Source: Chthoniobacterales bacterium
Lineage (GTDB): Bacteria > Verrucomicrobiota > Verrucomicrobiia > Chthoniobacterales > UBA10450
Direction of reading: 5' to 3'
DNA length: 64,000 nucleotides
NCBI GenBank assembly: GCA_013815325.1
Contig: JACDGM010000002.1
Location: 1 to 64,000, forward strand
A model generated the notes under the pieces. It did not search any database. It saw only the letters and a list, made by a program, of their open reading frames with translations, and was not told the origin of the DNA. Shown one piece after another: positions 44,538 to 53,400 of this stretch. The translations under genes were made by a program, and so were the position numbers. Position 1 is the stretch's first letter. The number at the start of each line of letters is the position of its first letter.

Positions 44538-45067
44538 TGGAAACGGCCGGCCAGCAAAACTGGTTTTTGCGCAAGCACGTTGACGGCAGCGTTTTTGGTC
44601 CTCTACCCTTTGAGCAGATGCGGCGCTGGGCCGACGGCGCCCAGATCGCGCCGCACGACCAAATTTCCCACGACCAGGAAACCTGGCTGAAGGCGCCGAT
44701 GTTTCCGGAACTGGAGATGGACTGGCTTGTCGAAGTGACAAGGGAGCATTACTACGGACCGACCACGTTAGGCGCAATCCAGGAATTTCTTCGCCTCGGC
44801 GAGATCGGCGAAGCGAACTTCATCATCAACTCTTGCAACGGCTCCCGCCGCCAGATCAAAGGGCTGCCCGAGCTGGCGCGCGAGCCTAACGAACCTTTCG
44901 ATGTCTCTGACCACGCGCCTCCGCCCAGCCCGATGGCGATCAACCTGCGCGACCGGATCGATGATCTAGAACAGAGCCTGTTCGAAGAGCGCCGGGCTCT
45001 CGAGGAATGCGAAGCGCGCTACCGCGACCTCGAAGCGCAATACCTCGAACTGCAAAAGCAGTCGTAG
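44537..45067 (+). CDS. GYF_2 (DUF4339)-domain protein with C-terminal coiled coil
   Basis: 176 residues. The N-terminal GYF_2 fold is seen as WFLRKHVDGSVFGPLPFEQMRRWADGAQIAPHDQISHDQETWLKAP, a second possible half domain as YYGPTTLGAIQEFLRLGEIGEANFI, and a C-terminal coiled coil (IDDLEQSLFEERRALEECEARYRDLEAQYLEL). Soluble, probably a protein-interaction module. Coupled to the LysM gene. Confidence 0.85.
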   Translation: METAGQQNWFLRKHVDGSVFGPLPFEQMRRWADGAQIAPHDQISHDQETWLKAPMFPELEMDWLVEVTREHYYGPTTLGAIQEFLRLGEIGEANFIINSCNGSRRQIKGLPELAREPNEPFDVSDHAPPPSPMAINLRDRIDDLEQSLFEERRALEECEARYRDLEAQYLELQKQS

Positions 45068-45161
45068 GATGCCTCCCGCTGGGTTGGTGCGGGTAATCGC
45101 AGCGGCGGCCCGAACTGCAGGCGTGCGGCGCAAGCCCCTCTTTGGCAGAGGGCGAAGCGCT

Positions 45162-46916
45162 CTACAGCCGCGTCGCCAGCTCTGCTTCGCCTTCCGGCGC
45201 CTCAAGAAAACTCTGCTCACAGAGCCGCGCGTATTTTCCGCCTAACGACAGCAGCTCTTCATGCGTCCCCCGCTCGATGATGCGCCCGTGATCGAGCACC
45301 AAAATTTGATCCGCGCGCACGATCGTCGAGAGCCGGTGCGCAATCACGATGCACGTGCGATGGAACATCAAGTTCTCCAGTGCCTGCTGAATCAGCCGCT
45401 CCGTCGCCGTGTCCACGCTCGCGGTCGCTTCATCGAGAATCAGAATCGGCGGGTCCTTGAGCAGTGCCCGCGCAATTGAGAGGCGTTGCTTTTCGCCCAC
45501 GCTCAGCTTCACTCCACGCTCGCCCACCAGGCTCCCGAGTCCGTTAGGCAAACGATCAATAAAGGCGCGGGCATTGGCCGCCTCGGCCGCTTCGAAAAGT
45601 TCCTCATCCGTCGCTTCCGGTTTCCCGAGAAGTAAATTTTCGCGAATCGTCCCGTTAAAGAGAAAACTCTCCTGCGCCACCACGCCGATCATTTCGCGCA
45701 AAGCGTGCACGCGGAAATCGCGGATCGGCTTCGCATCGATCATGATTTCTCCCGAGGTGAATTCATAAAAGCGAGTCAGCAGATTCACCATGGTCGACTT
45801 CCCCGCACCGGTCGCGCCGACTAGCGCAATCGTCTCGCCCGGCTCCGCGTGGAAGCTGACGTTGCTCAAGGCCGCGAGACCTCGGGCATAACTAAAACTG
45901 ACGTCGTCATAATGAATTTCGCCCTCGATCTGGCCGATCGATTCGCCCTCGTGCAGCCCCGGCTCCTCCGCTTCATCGAGAATCTCAAAGACACGCTCAC
46001 CGGCGGCGCGACCTGCCTGCACGAGCTGATTGAGCTGATGCAACCGCGTCACTGGTTCGTAGAGGAATCTCGTTAGGGTAATAAATGCGACGAGCGAGCC
46101 GACCTGCATTTCACCGCGCAAAACCGCGCGCCCGCCGAAGCCGATCGCGAGGACCAGACCTAACGAATTCACAAAATCCATCGACGGGCTGTAAAGCGCC
46201 CAAGCCCGCATAATGCGCAGCGTCGCCTGCCGCAAGGCGTCGCTCGCCCGGTTGAAGCGCGCGTGCTCCTGCGCTTCCCTAACGAACGATTTGATCTGAC
46301 GGATACCGGCGAGATCGTCGAGCAGGAGCGCGTTCAAGGCGGAGGCGGCGCGCCGCTGCGGACGATAACGGCTCGGCCCGCTCAGCGTGTAAGCTATCGC
46401 GCCGCCCGCCAGCAACGGCACTGGGGCGAGGACGCACCAAGCGAGGCTGCCGTTAAAATAAAAGAGCGTCACGATCACGATCGCGACCTGCAGGACCGCG
46501 ACGACGCCTTGCTCGATGCCATCGATCAGGACGCGCTCGACCGAGTTCACATCCTCGACCACGCGGGTGATGAGGTCGCCGGTCGCGCGATTATCAAACC
46601 AGCGCAGCGGCAGCAATTCGATGTGCTGAAAAAGGTCGCTCCGCAGATCGAAGATAACTTTTTGTTCGAAGCTGTTGTTGAGCAAAATCCGCAATCCGTT
46701 GAGCAGGTCCTGAAGGAAAAACGAGAGGAGCGCGAGGCCCACCATGGGCAGGAGCAGCTCCGGCCGATGACCCGCGATCACGTCGTCGATGATGAACTTC
46801 GTGACCGCCGGAAAGACGATGATCATGAGCGTGCTCACGACCGCGCAGCTGAGCGTGCCGGCCGCCATCCAAGGGTAGCGTTTGAGATATGCGAAGACGC
46901 GCCAGACGGTTCTCAT
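45162..46916 (-). CDS. ABC exporter, fused permease and ATPase (MsbA-like)
   Basis: 584-residue half-transporter. Six N-terminal membrane helices (ABC_membrane) precede a nucleotide-binding domain with Walker A LVGATGAGKSTMVN, Q-loop VVAQESFLFNGTIRENLLLG, signature LSVGEKQRLSIARALL and Walker B ILILDEATASVDT, and H-loop IAHRLSTI. The variant signature LSVGE is common in MsbA-like proteins. Lipid A or another lipid is a plausible cargo, inferred only from family. Confidence 0.93.
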   Translation of the reverse strand: MRTVWRVFAYLKRYPWMAAGTLSCAVVSTLMIIVFPAVTKFIIDDVIAGHRPELLLPMVGLALLSFFLQDLLNGLRILLNNSFEQKVIFDLRSDLFQHIELLPLRWFDNRATGDLITRVVEDVNSVERVLIDGIEQGVVAVLQVAIVIVTLFYFNGSLAWCVLAPVPLLAGGAIAYTLSGPSRYRPQRRAASALNALLLDDLAGIRQIKSFVREAQEHARFNRASDALRQATLRIMRAWALYSPSMDFVNSLGLVLAIGFGGRAVLRGEMQVGSLVAFITLTRFLYEPVTRLHQLNQLVQAGRAAGERVFEILDEAEEPGLHEGESIGQIEGEIHYDDVSFSYARGLAALSNVSFHAEPGETIALVGATGAGKSTMVNLLTRFYEFTSGEIMIDAKPIRDFRVHALREMIGVVAQESFLFNGTIRENLLLGKPEATDEELFEAAEAANARAFIDRLPNGLGSLVGERGVKLSVGEKQRLSIARALLKDPPILILDEATASVDTATERLIQQALENLMFHRTCIVIAHRLSTIVRADQILVLDHGRIIERGTHEELLSLGGKYARLCEQSFLEAPEGEAELATRL

Positions 46917-47008
46917 TGCGGGAACGAAACGTCAGCGACGGGGTAGGGGAGTCAAGTTGCACGGCGCGGCGGGCACTAGCATGGTGCGGACGCAACGCGT
47001 TTCCTGCG

Positions 47009-47497
47009 ATGATCATCGAGCAGATTTTCACTTCCCCGGGCCACAATTATTTCGGCCATTACGGCAAGGCGCCCGACGTTTTCTCGATCCAGGAAACGAG
47101 CGAGATCGAGTGTCTCGCGGGCCACGGAATTCGCGGCGACCGCTTCTTCGATTATCGCGACGATTACAAAGGGCAAATCACCTTCTTTGCCCGGGAGGTC
47201 TTCGACGAACTCGCGCGCGCGCTCAGCCTAACGACGAAATCTCCGGGCGTTTTGCGCCGCAATGTCATCGTCTCCGGCGTCCAATTGAACAACCTGATTG
47301 GCGCTGACTTCGAGGTGCAGGGCGTGCACTTTCATGGGGCCGCGCACTGCAAGCCGTGCGCCTGGATGGACATCGCCTTCGCCCCCGGGACGGAAGAGTT
47401 TCTCGCCGGCCAGGGCGGATTGCGCGCGAGGGTTCTGAGCGACGGCCGGATCAGCGTGGGCGAGGCGCAGCTAAAAATTCTCGAGGCCGCGGCCTAA
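47009..47497 (+). CDS. MOSC-domain protein
   Basis: 162 residues, a stand-alone MOSC fold involved in sulfur transfer to molybdenum cofactor or related enzymes. Visible: CLAGHGIRGDRFF, RRNVIVSGVQLNNLIG and the conserved Cys motif FHGAAHCKPCAWMD. The start is at 47009 rather than the track's 46889. The TAA stop is part of a CCTAACGA copy whose final A begins the mobA ATG, so spacing is minimal. First gene of a Moco operon. Confidence 0.9.
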   Translation: MIIEQIFTSPGHNYFGHYGKAPDVFSIQETSEIECLAGHGIRGDRFFDYRDDYKGQITFFAREVFDELARALSLTTKSPGVLRRNVIVSGVQLNNLIGADFEVQGVHFHGAAHCKPCAWMDIAFAPGTEEFLAGQGGLRARVLSDGRISVGEAQLKILEAAA

Positions 47498-47499
47498 CG

Positions 47500-48045
47500 A
47501 TGCGCTTCAGCGCGGTGTTGCTGGCGGGCGGGAAGTCAACGCGCATGGGCCGCGATAAAGCATTGCTCGAAATCGAGGGCGAGCCGCTCTGGCGCCGGCA
47601 GCTCGCGACGTTGCGCCGGTTGTCGCCTGAGCGAATGATAATTTCCGGTCCCCCACGCGATGGGTGCATTGCGGTTGAGGATGAAATCGAGGGCGCAGGT
47701 CCGCTCGCCGGGGTCGCCGTTGCGCTGCAAAAATGCACTTCGCCCCTCCTCGTTGTGCTGGCGGTGGATCTGCCGAGGATGACGACAGATTTCTTGCAGT
47801 CGCTTCTCGCCCTCTGCCGCGATGGAAAAGGCGCCGTGCCGCGTGGACCCGGATTCTTTGAGCCGCTCGCGGCGGTTTACCCGGCGGCCTGCGCCGGGCT
47901 GGCAGCCGCGGCTTTGCACAGTGCGGATTTTTCAATGGCAAGTTTCGTCCGGGCTGCGATGGAGCAGAAACTGCTCGTGTCGCGAACGATCCTGCCGTCG
48001 GAAGTCTCCCTCTTCACCAACCTCAACACTCCGGCCGATCTGTGA
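47500..48045 (+). CDS. mobA: molybdenum cofactor guanylyltransferase
   Basis: Attaches GMP to molybdopterin, giving the dinucleotide cofactor of formate dehydrogenases and related enzymes. 181 residues, with the N-terminal FSAVLLAGGKSTRMGRDKALLEIEGEPLWRRQ and the metal-binding VVLAVDLPRMTTDFL. It lies between MOSC and fdhD genes with overlaps on both sides, a coherent cofactor operon. Confidence 0.93.
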   Translation: MRFSAVLLAGGKSTRMGRDKALLEIEGEPLWRRQLATLRRLSPERMIISGPPRDGCIAVEDEIEGAGPLAGVAVALQKCTSPLLVVLAVDLPRMTTDFLQSLLALCRDGKGAVPRGPGFFEPLAAVYPAACAGLAAAALHSADFSMASFVRAAMEQKLLVSRTILPSEVSLFTNLNTPADL

Positions 48046-48923
48046 ACGCGAATCGCGAAGCGGCTCGAGACGTTGCCATCGTTAGGTATCGCGAAGGTGC
48101 GCTGCGGCCCGCGCAACCCGATGAAGTCGCGGTCGAGGAACCACTCGAAATTCGCGTGGAAGGCCGCAGCGTTGCGGTCGTAATGCGCACTCCGGGCCAC
48201 GATCGAGAACTGGCTGCGGGCTTCGCTTTGAGCGAAGGGATCGTGCGCCGGAGATCCGATATTTTCGAGATTACTTCCTGCCTAACGACTGCTCCAGCGG
48301 GCGGCGACGTCGTCGATATTGCCCTGACCGATCCGGCCAGTTTCGACGCCACTAAACTCAGCCGCCATGTCTTCAGCTCGTCCAGCTGCGGCATCTGCGG
48401 CAAGGCTACGATCGAGGCGGCGATGCAGCAGTTCCCGCCAATCGGTAGTGCGCCTCGAATCCGCGCCGAACTTCTTCTCGGGCTGCCGCAGAAATTGGCC
48501 GCAGCTCAGGAAACTTTTCAGCGGACCGGCGGGCTGCACGCCTGCGCGTTCTTCACTGCGGAGGGCGAGCTGCTGCTCCTGCGCGAGGATGTCGGCCGGC
48601 ATAATGCGCTCGACAAGTTGATCGGGCACGAGCTGCTCGCGAAGCGCCTCCCGTTAGGGGACTGCATCCTTCTGCTCAGCGGCCGCGTTTCGTTTGAGAT
48701 GGCGCAGAAGGCGCTCGCGGCTGGCATCGCGATTATCGCCGCGGTCTCCGCGCCGACTAGTCTCGCGGTTGAATTTGCGCGGGCGAACGGTCAAACGCTC
48801 GTCGGGTTTCTGCGTGGCGAGACGATGAATGTGTACAGCGGCGCAGAGCGGCTAACCGATCATGGTCATGTCTATACGCGAGGTGATGCTGAATTCGGTG
48901 CCGGTGATCCAGCGCCCCATTAA
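48042..48923 (+). CDS. fdhD: formate dehydrogenase accessory sulfurtransferase FdhD
   Basis: Transfers sulfur to the Mo-bisPGD cofactor of formate dehydrogenase. 293 residues from a GTG that overlaps the mobA stop (GTGA). Motifs: RTPGHDRELAAGFALSEGI, the essential Cys pair in SSSSCGICGKA, GGLHACAFFTAEGELLLLREDVGRHNALDKLIG and SAPTSLAVEFARANGQTLVGFLRGETMNVYSG. Formate dehydrogenase itself is not in the window. Confidence 0.96.
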   Translation: MNANREAARDVAIVRYREGALRPAQPDEVAVEEPLEIRVEGRSVAVVMRTPGHDRELAAGFALSEGIVRRRSDIFEITSCLTTAPAGGDVVDIALTDPASFDATKLSRHVFSSSSCGICGKATIEAAMQQFPPIGSAPRIRAELLLGLPQKLAAAQETFQRTGGLHACAFFTAEGELLLLREDVGRHNALDKLIGHELLAKRLPLGDCILLLSGRVSFEMAQKALAAGIAIIAAVSAPTSLAVEFARANGQTLVGFLRGETMNVYSGAERLTDHGHVYTRGDAEFGAGDPAPH

Positions 48924-49018
48924 AACACCGGCGCGAGCAACCCCATCGCGAGGATGGCGACCCGGGAAGCTCTCGTGGAGAAACAAAGGAGCATGAAAAC
49001 GAGCAATCGGGATGATCG

Positions 49019-49261
49019 TTAGGCCTCTGAAAGCAGGATCTGCTGCTGCTCGTGAAGTTCGCCTAACGTGTGTGGGACGGGATTGAGCAGAAATCGTTTT
49101 TGATCGCGCCTGCCTGCTTCTTCACCAAAATCTCGCACCGTGACCGCGCACGAGCGCTGCGGCGCAATCTCGGGAGCAGCGGCGATACTTCCGTCGCACT
49201 CGCCCATCCTACACGTGATCGTCGGCGCCGGGCTTTTCGCCGCTGCGATTCTTCCGCTCAT
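49019..49261 (-). CDS. possible small protein of unknown function
   Basis: 80-codon ORF without recognised domain; its C-terminus FLLNPVPHTLGELHEQQQILLSEA looks protein-like, and the TAA stop is formed by a CCTAACGA copy, as in several confident genes. It could be the end of a decayed gene. The rest of the 48924-49309 gap shows nothing else I can support. Confidence 0.3.
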   Translation of the reverse strand: MSGRIAAAKSPAPTITCRMGECDGSIAAAPEIAPQRSCAVTVRDFGEEAGRRDQKRFLLNPVPHTLGELHEQQQILLSEA

Positions 49262-49309
49262 TGAGATCGCCTCCCAAGCTATGCAAAGAAGTCGTTATGC
49301 AGCGAAACG

Positions 49310-51457
49310 TCACTGCCCAAAGCCGGGCGGCGGCGGCACGATGACGCGTCGGTCCGACGAAGCGAGTGAGAGGATCCACTTGCCGTCGGAAGTGGTCCCA
49401 ATCAATTCTGCCCGGGTCGAACCGACACGCAAAGTCGGAAGCTTTCGGGCACGCGGCACGTTCTTCGCGACGCCCGCCTTATTGCGCCTGCTGGTGTGGG
49501 CGATTTTCGCTTGCGCCTTGTTGCGCTTTTTGCGGCTGGCCGAAGCAGCGGCGACCGATCGATTTGCAGATTTTTTCGGGGCGACTTCCTCAACCAGCTT
49601 GGTTTCTTCCGTTTTCGGCTCGGTTGCGGATTGCGCGGCAGAGTCCTCGTCAGCGATGGGCGGGGAATTCGCGGCTGTGCCGGTGATCGAGGAAGGTTCG
49701 TCCACAAGGAAGTGCGAGGCCGAATCAGAGGATTCAGCTACCGATCCGTCGGATGTATCTGTTTCTGTCGGGACTGCTGGCGCTTCTTCTTTTGGGAAAT
49801 TGTTTTGGGAATTCGCCGAAGGCGATGCGGTAACAACCTCCGGACCATCCTCGGGCGGTGGTGTTTCCGCGCTGGGCTCGGTTGCGGCTTGCGCGGCAGA
49901 GTCGTCGCTGGCTACGGGCGGGGGGCTTGCGGCTGCGTAGGCGATCGCGGGAGGTTGGCCCGCAGGAAAATGCGAAGGTGCATCAGAGGACTCAGCTACC
50001 GACCCGTTCGGAGTGTCCCTTTGCGTTGAGCCAGCCGTCGTTTTCTCCTCTGCGAAACTTTGTTTGGAATTCGTTGACGGCGATGCGGCAGCAACCTTCG
50101 GGCCTTCCTCAGGAGGTGCCGGTTCAGCGGCGATTTCGGAGCCCGTCTTCTCCCGCGCGACGGAGACTGCATGGGTCGCCGCGGCGATCGGTTGCTCCGG
50201 TGGGGGCTTCGCCACCGTAGGACTTGTAACTGACATCATGTCGGTTTGCCTTGGTCTGCGGGCGTTCGTTTCCGCCGTTAGTTGATTAGGCGGAAGTTCC
50301 GCGCGAGCAGAATTTGCGGTCAAGACAGGTGATGTCGTTTTAGGTTGTTGTGCCGACGCTTTCTTCGCTGGGCGCGCCGGAGAATCTTCAAGTCCGCTCC
50401 CAAGCTGACTGACTGCCGGTGTGTTCGCCTGAGCGATGGTTGGAGCATGGAAATATTGCGGCATCGCGAGCGCCGCGAACGCTGCGCAAAGGAGCAGGAT
50501 CGCAGCGGCCGCCAGAGATTTTGTTGGCCACCTTCGAGTGGTACCCGCCTCGGCCAGCCGCGGCCGGGCGCCCGCTGGTAGTCCGAGCCGGCGATTAAGC
50601 GCGCCCCGCCTCTCGACTCGCGCAAGACAGGTTTGCAGATAGGCTGAGAGCGCGACCGGATCTTGCGGCCGCTCGTCGGGATTGTGTCGCAACATGCGGC
50701 CCAGCAGGTGGCGGACGATCTTGGGCACACCCCGCAGTTTTTCCACATCGGCGGGCGCCGACGTCGTTCCTTCCTTCATCGGCACCGAAACAGCGGGCCG
50801 AGCGCCGGTAAGGAGAAACCACATCGTGCAGCCGAGCGAATAAGTTGCCGAAGGAAAATCCACCTTCTTTCCACGGAGCTGCTCGGGACTCGCGAAACGC
50901 GCCGCGGCGGCAAGACGCGCGTCGCCTTCCCGTGCTTCCGCAAAATCCGTTGGGAGGCCGAGCCAGTGCAGCACTTTGATGGCGGGCCACTCGCGCAGCG
51001 CATTCTCATCCGGCACGAAAACAATATTCGCCGGGCAAAGAGCGCGGTGGGAGAGATGATGGAAGCTCGCGGCGCGCAGCGCATCGGCGATTTGCACGGC
51101 GACGCGCAGAGCAGCCGCAGCTGGCAAAGGCCCCCGCGCTGCCACCCAGGCCTCGGCGGTGTGGCCATCGAAATACTCGGTGACGTAAATCAGTTGGCCG
51201 TCTTCAATGCCAAAGTCGTAAAGCTTCGGGATGTTGATGTGGCTGATCTGCTTGGCGGCGGTGGCTTCAGCTTCCAACTGCTCCCAGGCCCCGGGATCTG
51301 TCGAACTCCACGGCACCAATTCAATCGCCATTTCCCGTCCCGATTCCAACTCCTGGCCGCGATACATAGTGGCGGTCGGCGTGCGATGCAGTTCCACCGG
51401 CAAACTATTCCAGCCGCGCGAAAGGCGATAGCGATTGAGAAAGATTTTGTTTTCCAT
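49310..51457 (-). CDS. membrane-anchored protein kinase-like protein (probable pseudokinase)
   Basis: About 715 residues with an N-terminal kinase fold (about 1-290), one membrane helix (LAAAAILLLCAAFAALAMP) and a long Pro/Ala/Glu/Ser-rich exterior part. The kinase fold lacks key residues: the beta-3 Lys is Glu (EMAIELVPW), HRDLKPxN is HRALCPAN, and no DFG is found (KVLHWLGLP), while ASPEQLRG and the late Arg remain. This suggests a scaffold or signalling pseudokinase. The external part holds two copies of an 86-residue repeat. An alternative start is the ATG at 51547. Confidence 0.85.
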   Translation of the reverse strand: MENKIFLNRYRLSRGWNSLPVELHRTPTATMYRGQELESGREMAIELVPWSSTDPGAWEQLEAEATAAKQISHINIPKLYDFGIEDGQLIYVTEYFDGHTAEAWVAARGPLPAAAALRVAVQIADALRAASFHHLSHRALCPANIVFVPDENALREWPAIKVLHWLGLPTDFAEAREGDARLAAAARFASPEQLRGKKVDFPSATYSLGCTMWFLLTGARPAVSVPMKEGTTSAPADVEKLRGVPKIVRHLLGRMLRHNPDERPQDPVALSAYLQTCLARVERRGALNRRLGLPAGARPRLAEAGTTRRWPTKSLAAAAILLLCAAFAALAMPQYFHAPTIAQANTPAVSQLGSGLEDSPARPAKKASAQQPKTTSPVLTANSARAELPPNQLTAETNARRPRQTDMMSVTSPTVAKPPPEQPIAAATHAVSVAREKTGSEIAAEPAPPEEGPKVAAASPSTNSKQSFAEEKTTAGSTQRDTPNGSVAESSDAPSHFPAGQPPAIAYAAASPPPVASDDSAAQAATEPSAETPPPEDGPEVVTASPSANSQNNFPKEEAPAVPTETDTSDGSVAESSDSASHFLVDEPSSITGTAANSPPIADEDSAAQSATEPKTEETKLVEEVAPKKSANRSVAAASASRKKRNKAQAKIAHTSRRNKAGVAKNVPRARKLPTLRVGSTRAELIGTTSDGKWILSLASSDRRVIVPPPPGFGQ
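49618..50133. repeat. tandem duplication of 258 bp inside the pseudokinase gene
   Basis: GCTCGGTTGCGGATTGCGCGG at 49618 recurs as GCTCGGTTGCGGCTTGCGCGG at 49876, and TCAGAGGATTCAGCTA at 49725 recurs as TCAGAGGACTCAGCTA at 49983, both 258 bp apart. The unit encodes 86 residues in frame (DGSVAESSD... and EDGPEV/EEGPKV). Confidence 0.85.
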
Positions 51458-51612
51458 GGGCAGGGGTTGACGCGCTCCGGCGAGCCGCATTCTGCGCGAA
51501 ACTCCCGGGCCTTCTGTTTTAGACTTCGTTTTTCGCGACTTGTTCACGTGTTTTACATGCGCAGAAAATCGTCCGGCACCGCGAGCCCGATGCGGCTCGA
51601 AAAGTCCGAAGA

Positions 51613-52416
51613 TTATTCGGCCGGATGGATGAAATAGCCGCCCGCGTTTTTGTCGCTGTCGAGTTTCAGCAGCGCGCGCTTTTGCGCTTCCAGGAGCAGA
51701 TCGCTGAAGGTTCGGAATCCATACGCGCGTTCGTTGAATCCGGGATGCCGACGCTTAATCGCCTGCTTTACCCGCGAACCATGGACCGGATAATCCTCAC
51801 CGCGCTCCGCACGCAGGGCATCGAGCGTGTTGTCCAGCAGGTCGAGCGCTTCTTCGATCGGCGGCCCCTGATTTTTTTCCTGGGCGGCCTTCGCCGGCAC
51901 CGAGGGGGCGGTCGCAATGGGACGTTTGCGCGTCGCTCCAGTCCGCACCAAATCGTCGTAATAAATAAATTCGTCGCAGTTGGTGATAAAGAGATCGGAG
52001 GTCGATTTTTTCACACCGATGCCGATGACGGTCTTGTCGTTTTCGCGCAGCTTGCTCACGAGTGGAGAGAAATCCGAGTCGCCACTGATGATGACGAAGC
52101 TATCGACGTGGCTCTTGGTGTAACAAAGGTCGAGCGCATCGACCACCATCCGGATGTCGGCGGAGTTCTTGCCCGATTGGCGGACGTGCGGGATCTCGAT
52201 CAACTCGAAGGCGGCCTCGTGCAGACCACGTTTAAAGGCCTTGTAGCGCTCGAAATCACAATAGGCCTTTTTCACCACGATGTGGCCTTTGAGCAGGAGA
52301 CGTTCGAGGACCTTGCCGATATCGAATGCCGGGAACTGCGCGTCGTGCGCCCCAAGGGCGATGTTCTCCAGGTCGAGAAAAACCGCCATCGTAGCGTCGG
52401 AATCGGATGCGCTCAT
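51613..52416 (-). CDS. NYN-domain (LabA/DUF88) nuclease-like protein
   Basis: 267 residues. The PIN-like NYN domain begins MAVFLDLENIALG, with acidic residues also in SGKNSADIRMVVDALDLCYTKSHVDSFVIISGDSDFSPLVSKLRENDKTVIGIG, the expected metal site. A C-terminal OST-HTH/LOTUS-like segment follows (GSRVKQAIKRRHPGFNERAYGFRTFSDLLLEAQ). It is probably an RNA-processing or RNA-binding protein in the cytosol. Confidence 0.9.
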   Translation of the reverse strand: MSASDSDATMAVFLDLENIALGAHDAQFPAFDIGKVLERLLLKGHIVVKKAYCDFERYKAFKRGLHEAAFELIEIPHVRQSGKNSADIRMVVDALDLCYTKSHVDSFVIISGDSDFSPLVSKLRENDKTVIGIGVKKSTSDLFITNCDEFIYYDDLVRTGATRKRPIATAPSVPAKAAQEKNQGPPIEEALDLLDNTLDALRAERGEDYPVHGSRVKQAIKRRHPGFNERAYGFRTFSDLLLEAQKRALLKLDSDKNAGGYFIHPAE

Positions 52417-52454
52417 AGCTCCGAAGGATAGTAGCGAGATGGCTTGCCCGAGAA

Positions 52455-53017
52455 AGCGACAATTGACTCTGACGGTGCTCGAAATTGTTTCTCGCCAATC
52501 GACAGCATTATCCTCCTCTCGCTCTCGTGAATGATTGGCCTAACGAGACCGCTCTTTGTCGTGTGGAGTCTCGAAGTCAGCGGCAAATCCTGATTCTGAT
52601 CGTCGGCGGATTGTTCCTGCTCGCCAGGAGCACGCGCGAAGTTCACGAGAAGCTCAAGGGCGATGAGAAGAAGGGAAAGCGGCTGGCCGCTCCCTTCCCC
52701 CAGCTCCGTTCGATTCAGATCATGCTGCTCAATGTCATCTTCTCGCTCGATTCGGTCATCACCGCGGTCGGCATGGTCGATCAGATTCCGGTGATGATCG
52801 CGGGGTCGTCATCGCCTTCATCGTGATGATGTTTTTTTCGGAGCGATCAGCGCTTTTATCGAGCGTCATCCGCCGATCAAGGTAATGGCGCTGAGTTTTC
52901 TTTTCCTCACCGGCGGGTCTCTCATTGCGGAAGGGGCCGGTTTTCACATCCCGAAAGGCGGCACGTACTTCGCGATCGGGTGTGCGGTTTTCGTCGAGAT
53001 GCTCAATCTAAATTGAG
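52455..53017 (+). pseudogene. decayed TerC-family membrane protein gene
   Basis: Fragments of TerC appear in order but in different frames: LTLTVLEIV, a shifted IDSIIILLSLS (TerC IDNIIFISILS), QRQILILIVGGLFLLARSTREVHEKLKG, QIMLLNVIFSLDSVITAVGMVDQIPVMIA, a shifted VVIAFIVMMFF/SAFIERHPPIKVMALSFLFLTGGSLIAEGAGFHIPKGGTYFAIGCAVFVEMLN. At least three frameshifts and an internal deletion after the first segment show that it is not functional. A CCTAACGA copy is still intact at 52540. Confidence 0.85.
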
Positions 53018-53148
53018 AACGTATCGCCTGCGGAAAGTCGGTCGTTGGTTGGCCACCTCATCTCTGGCATGTAGGCGAGGTCGCGTCCGCGAAATCGAAA
53101 ATGTTCGGGCTTTACAGGCCGGCAATTCATCTGCACTCTTCGCTCATT

Positions 53149-53400
53149 ATGACAATACTCTGGACTCTAATTATTGGTCTCATCGTCGGGGCGATCGCGA
53201 AACTTTTGATGCCGGGGAAAGACCCGGGCGGCTTCATCATCACGATTCTTCTCGGCATTGCCGGCGCGTTTATCGCGGGCTTTCTTGGCCGTGCCTTGCA
53301 TTGGTATCGCGAAGGCGAACCGGCAGGCTTTATCGCCTCGGTCATTGGCGCCATCATCCTCCTCATCATCTACCGGATGTTTAGGAGTAAAACTGCCTAA
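53149..53400 (+). CDS. GlsB/YeaQ/YmgE-family small membrane protein
   Basis: 83 residues, three membrane helices, starting MTILWTLIIGLIVGAIAKLLMPGKDPGGFIITILLGIAGAFIAGFLG, the hallmark of the GlsB/transglycosylase-associated family (stress-linked, function unclear). The preferred start is ATG 53149. The TAA stop is formed by a CCTAACGA copy. Confidence 0.92.
   Translation: MTILWTLIIGLIVGAIAKLLMPGKDPGGFIITILLGIAGAFIAGFLGRALHWYREGEPAGFIASVIGAIILLIIYRMFRSKTA

Noticed and set aside
44437-45087. Large alternative ORFs around the LysM and GYF_2 genes, such as 44184-44777 minus
   Set aside because: Overlaps two genes with clear domains and has no signal or motif of its own.
52485-52826. 113-residue ORF as an intact gene
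   Set aside because: It is one frame segment of a broken TerC gene; flanking segments of the same protein lie in other frames.
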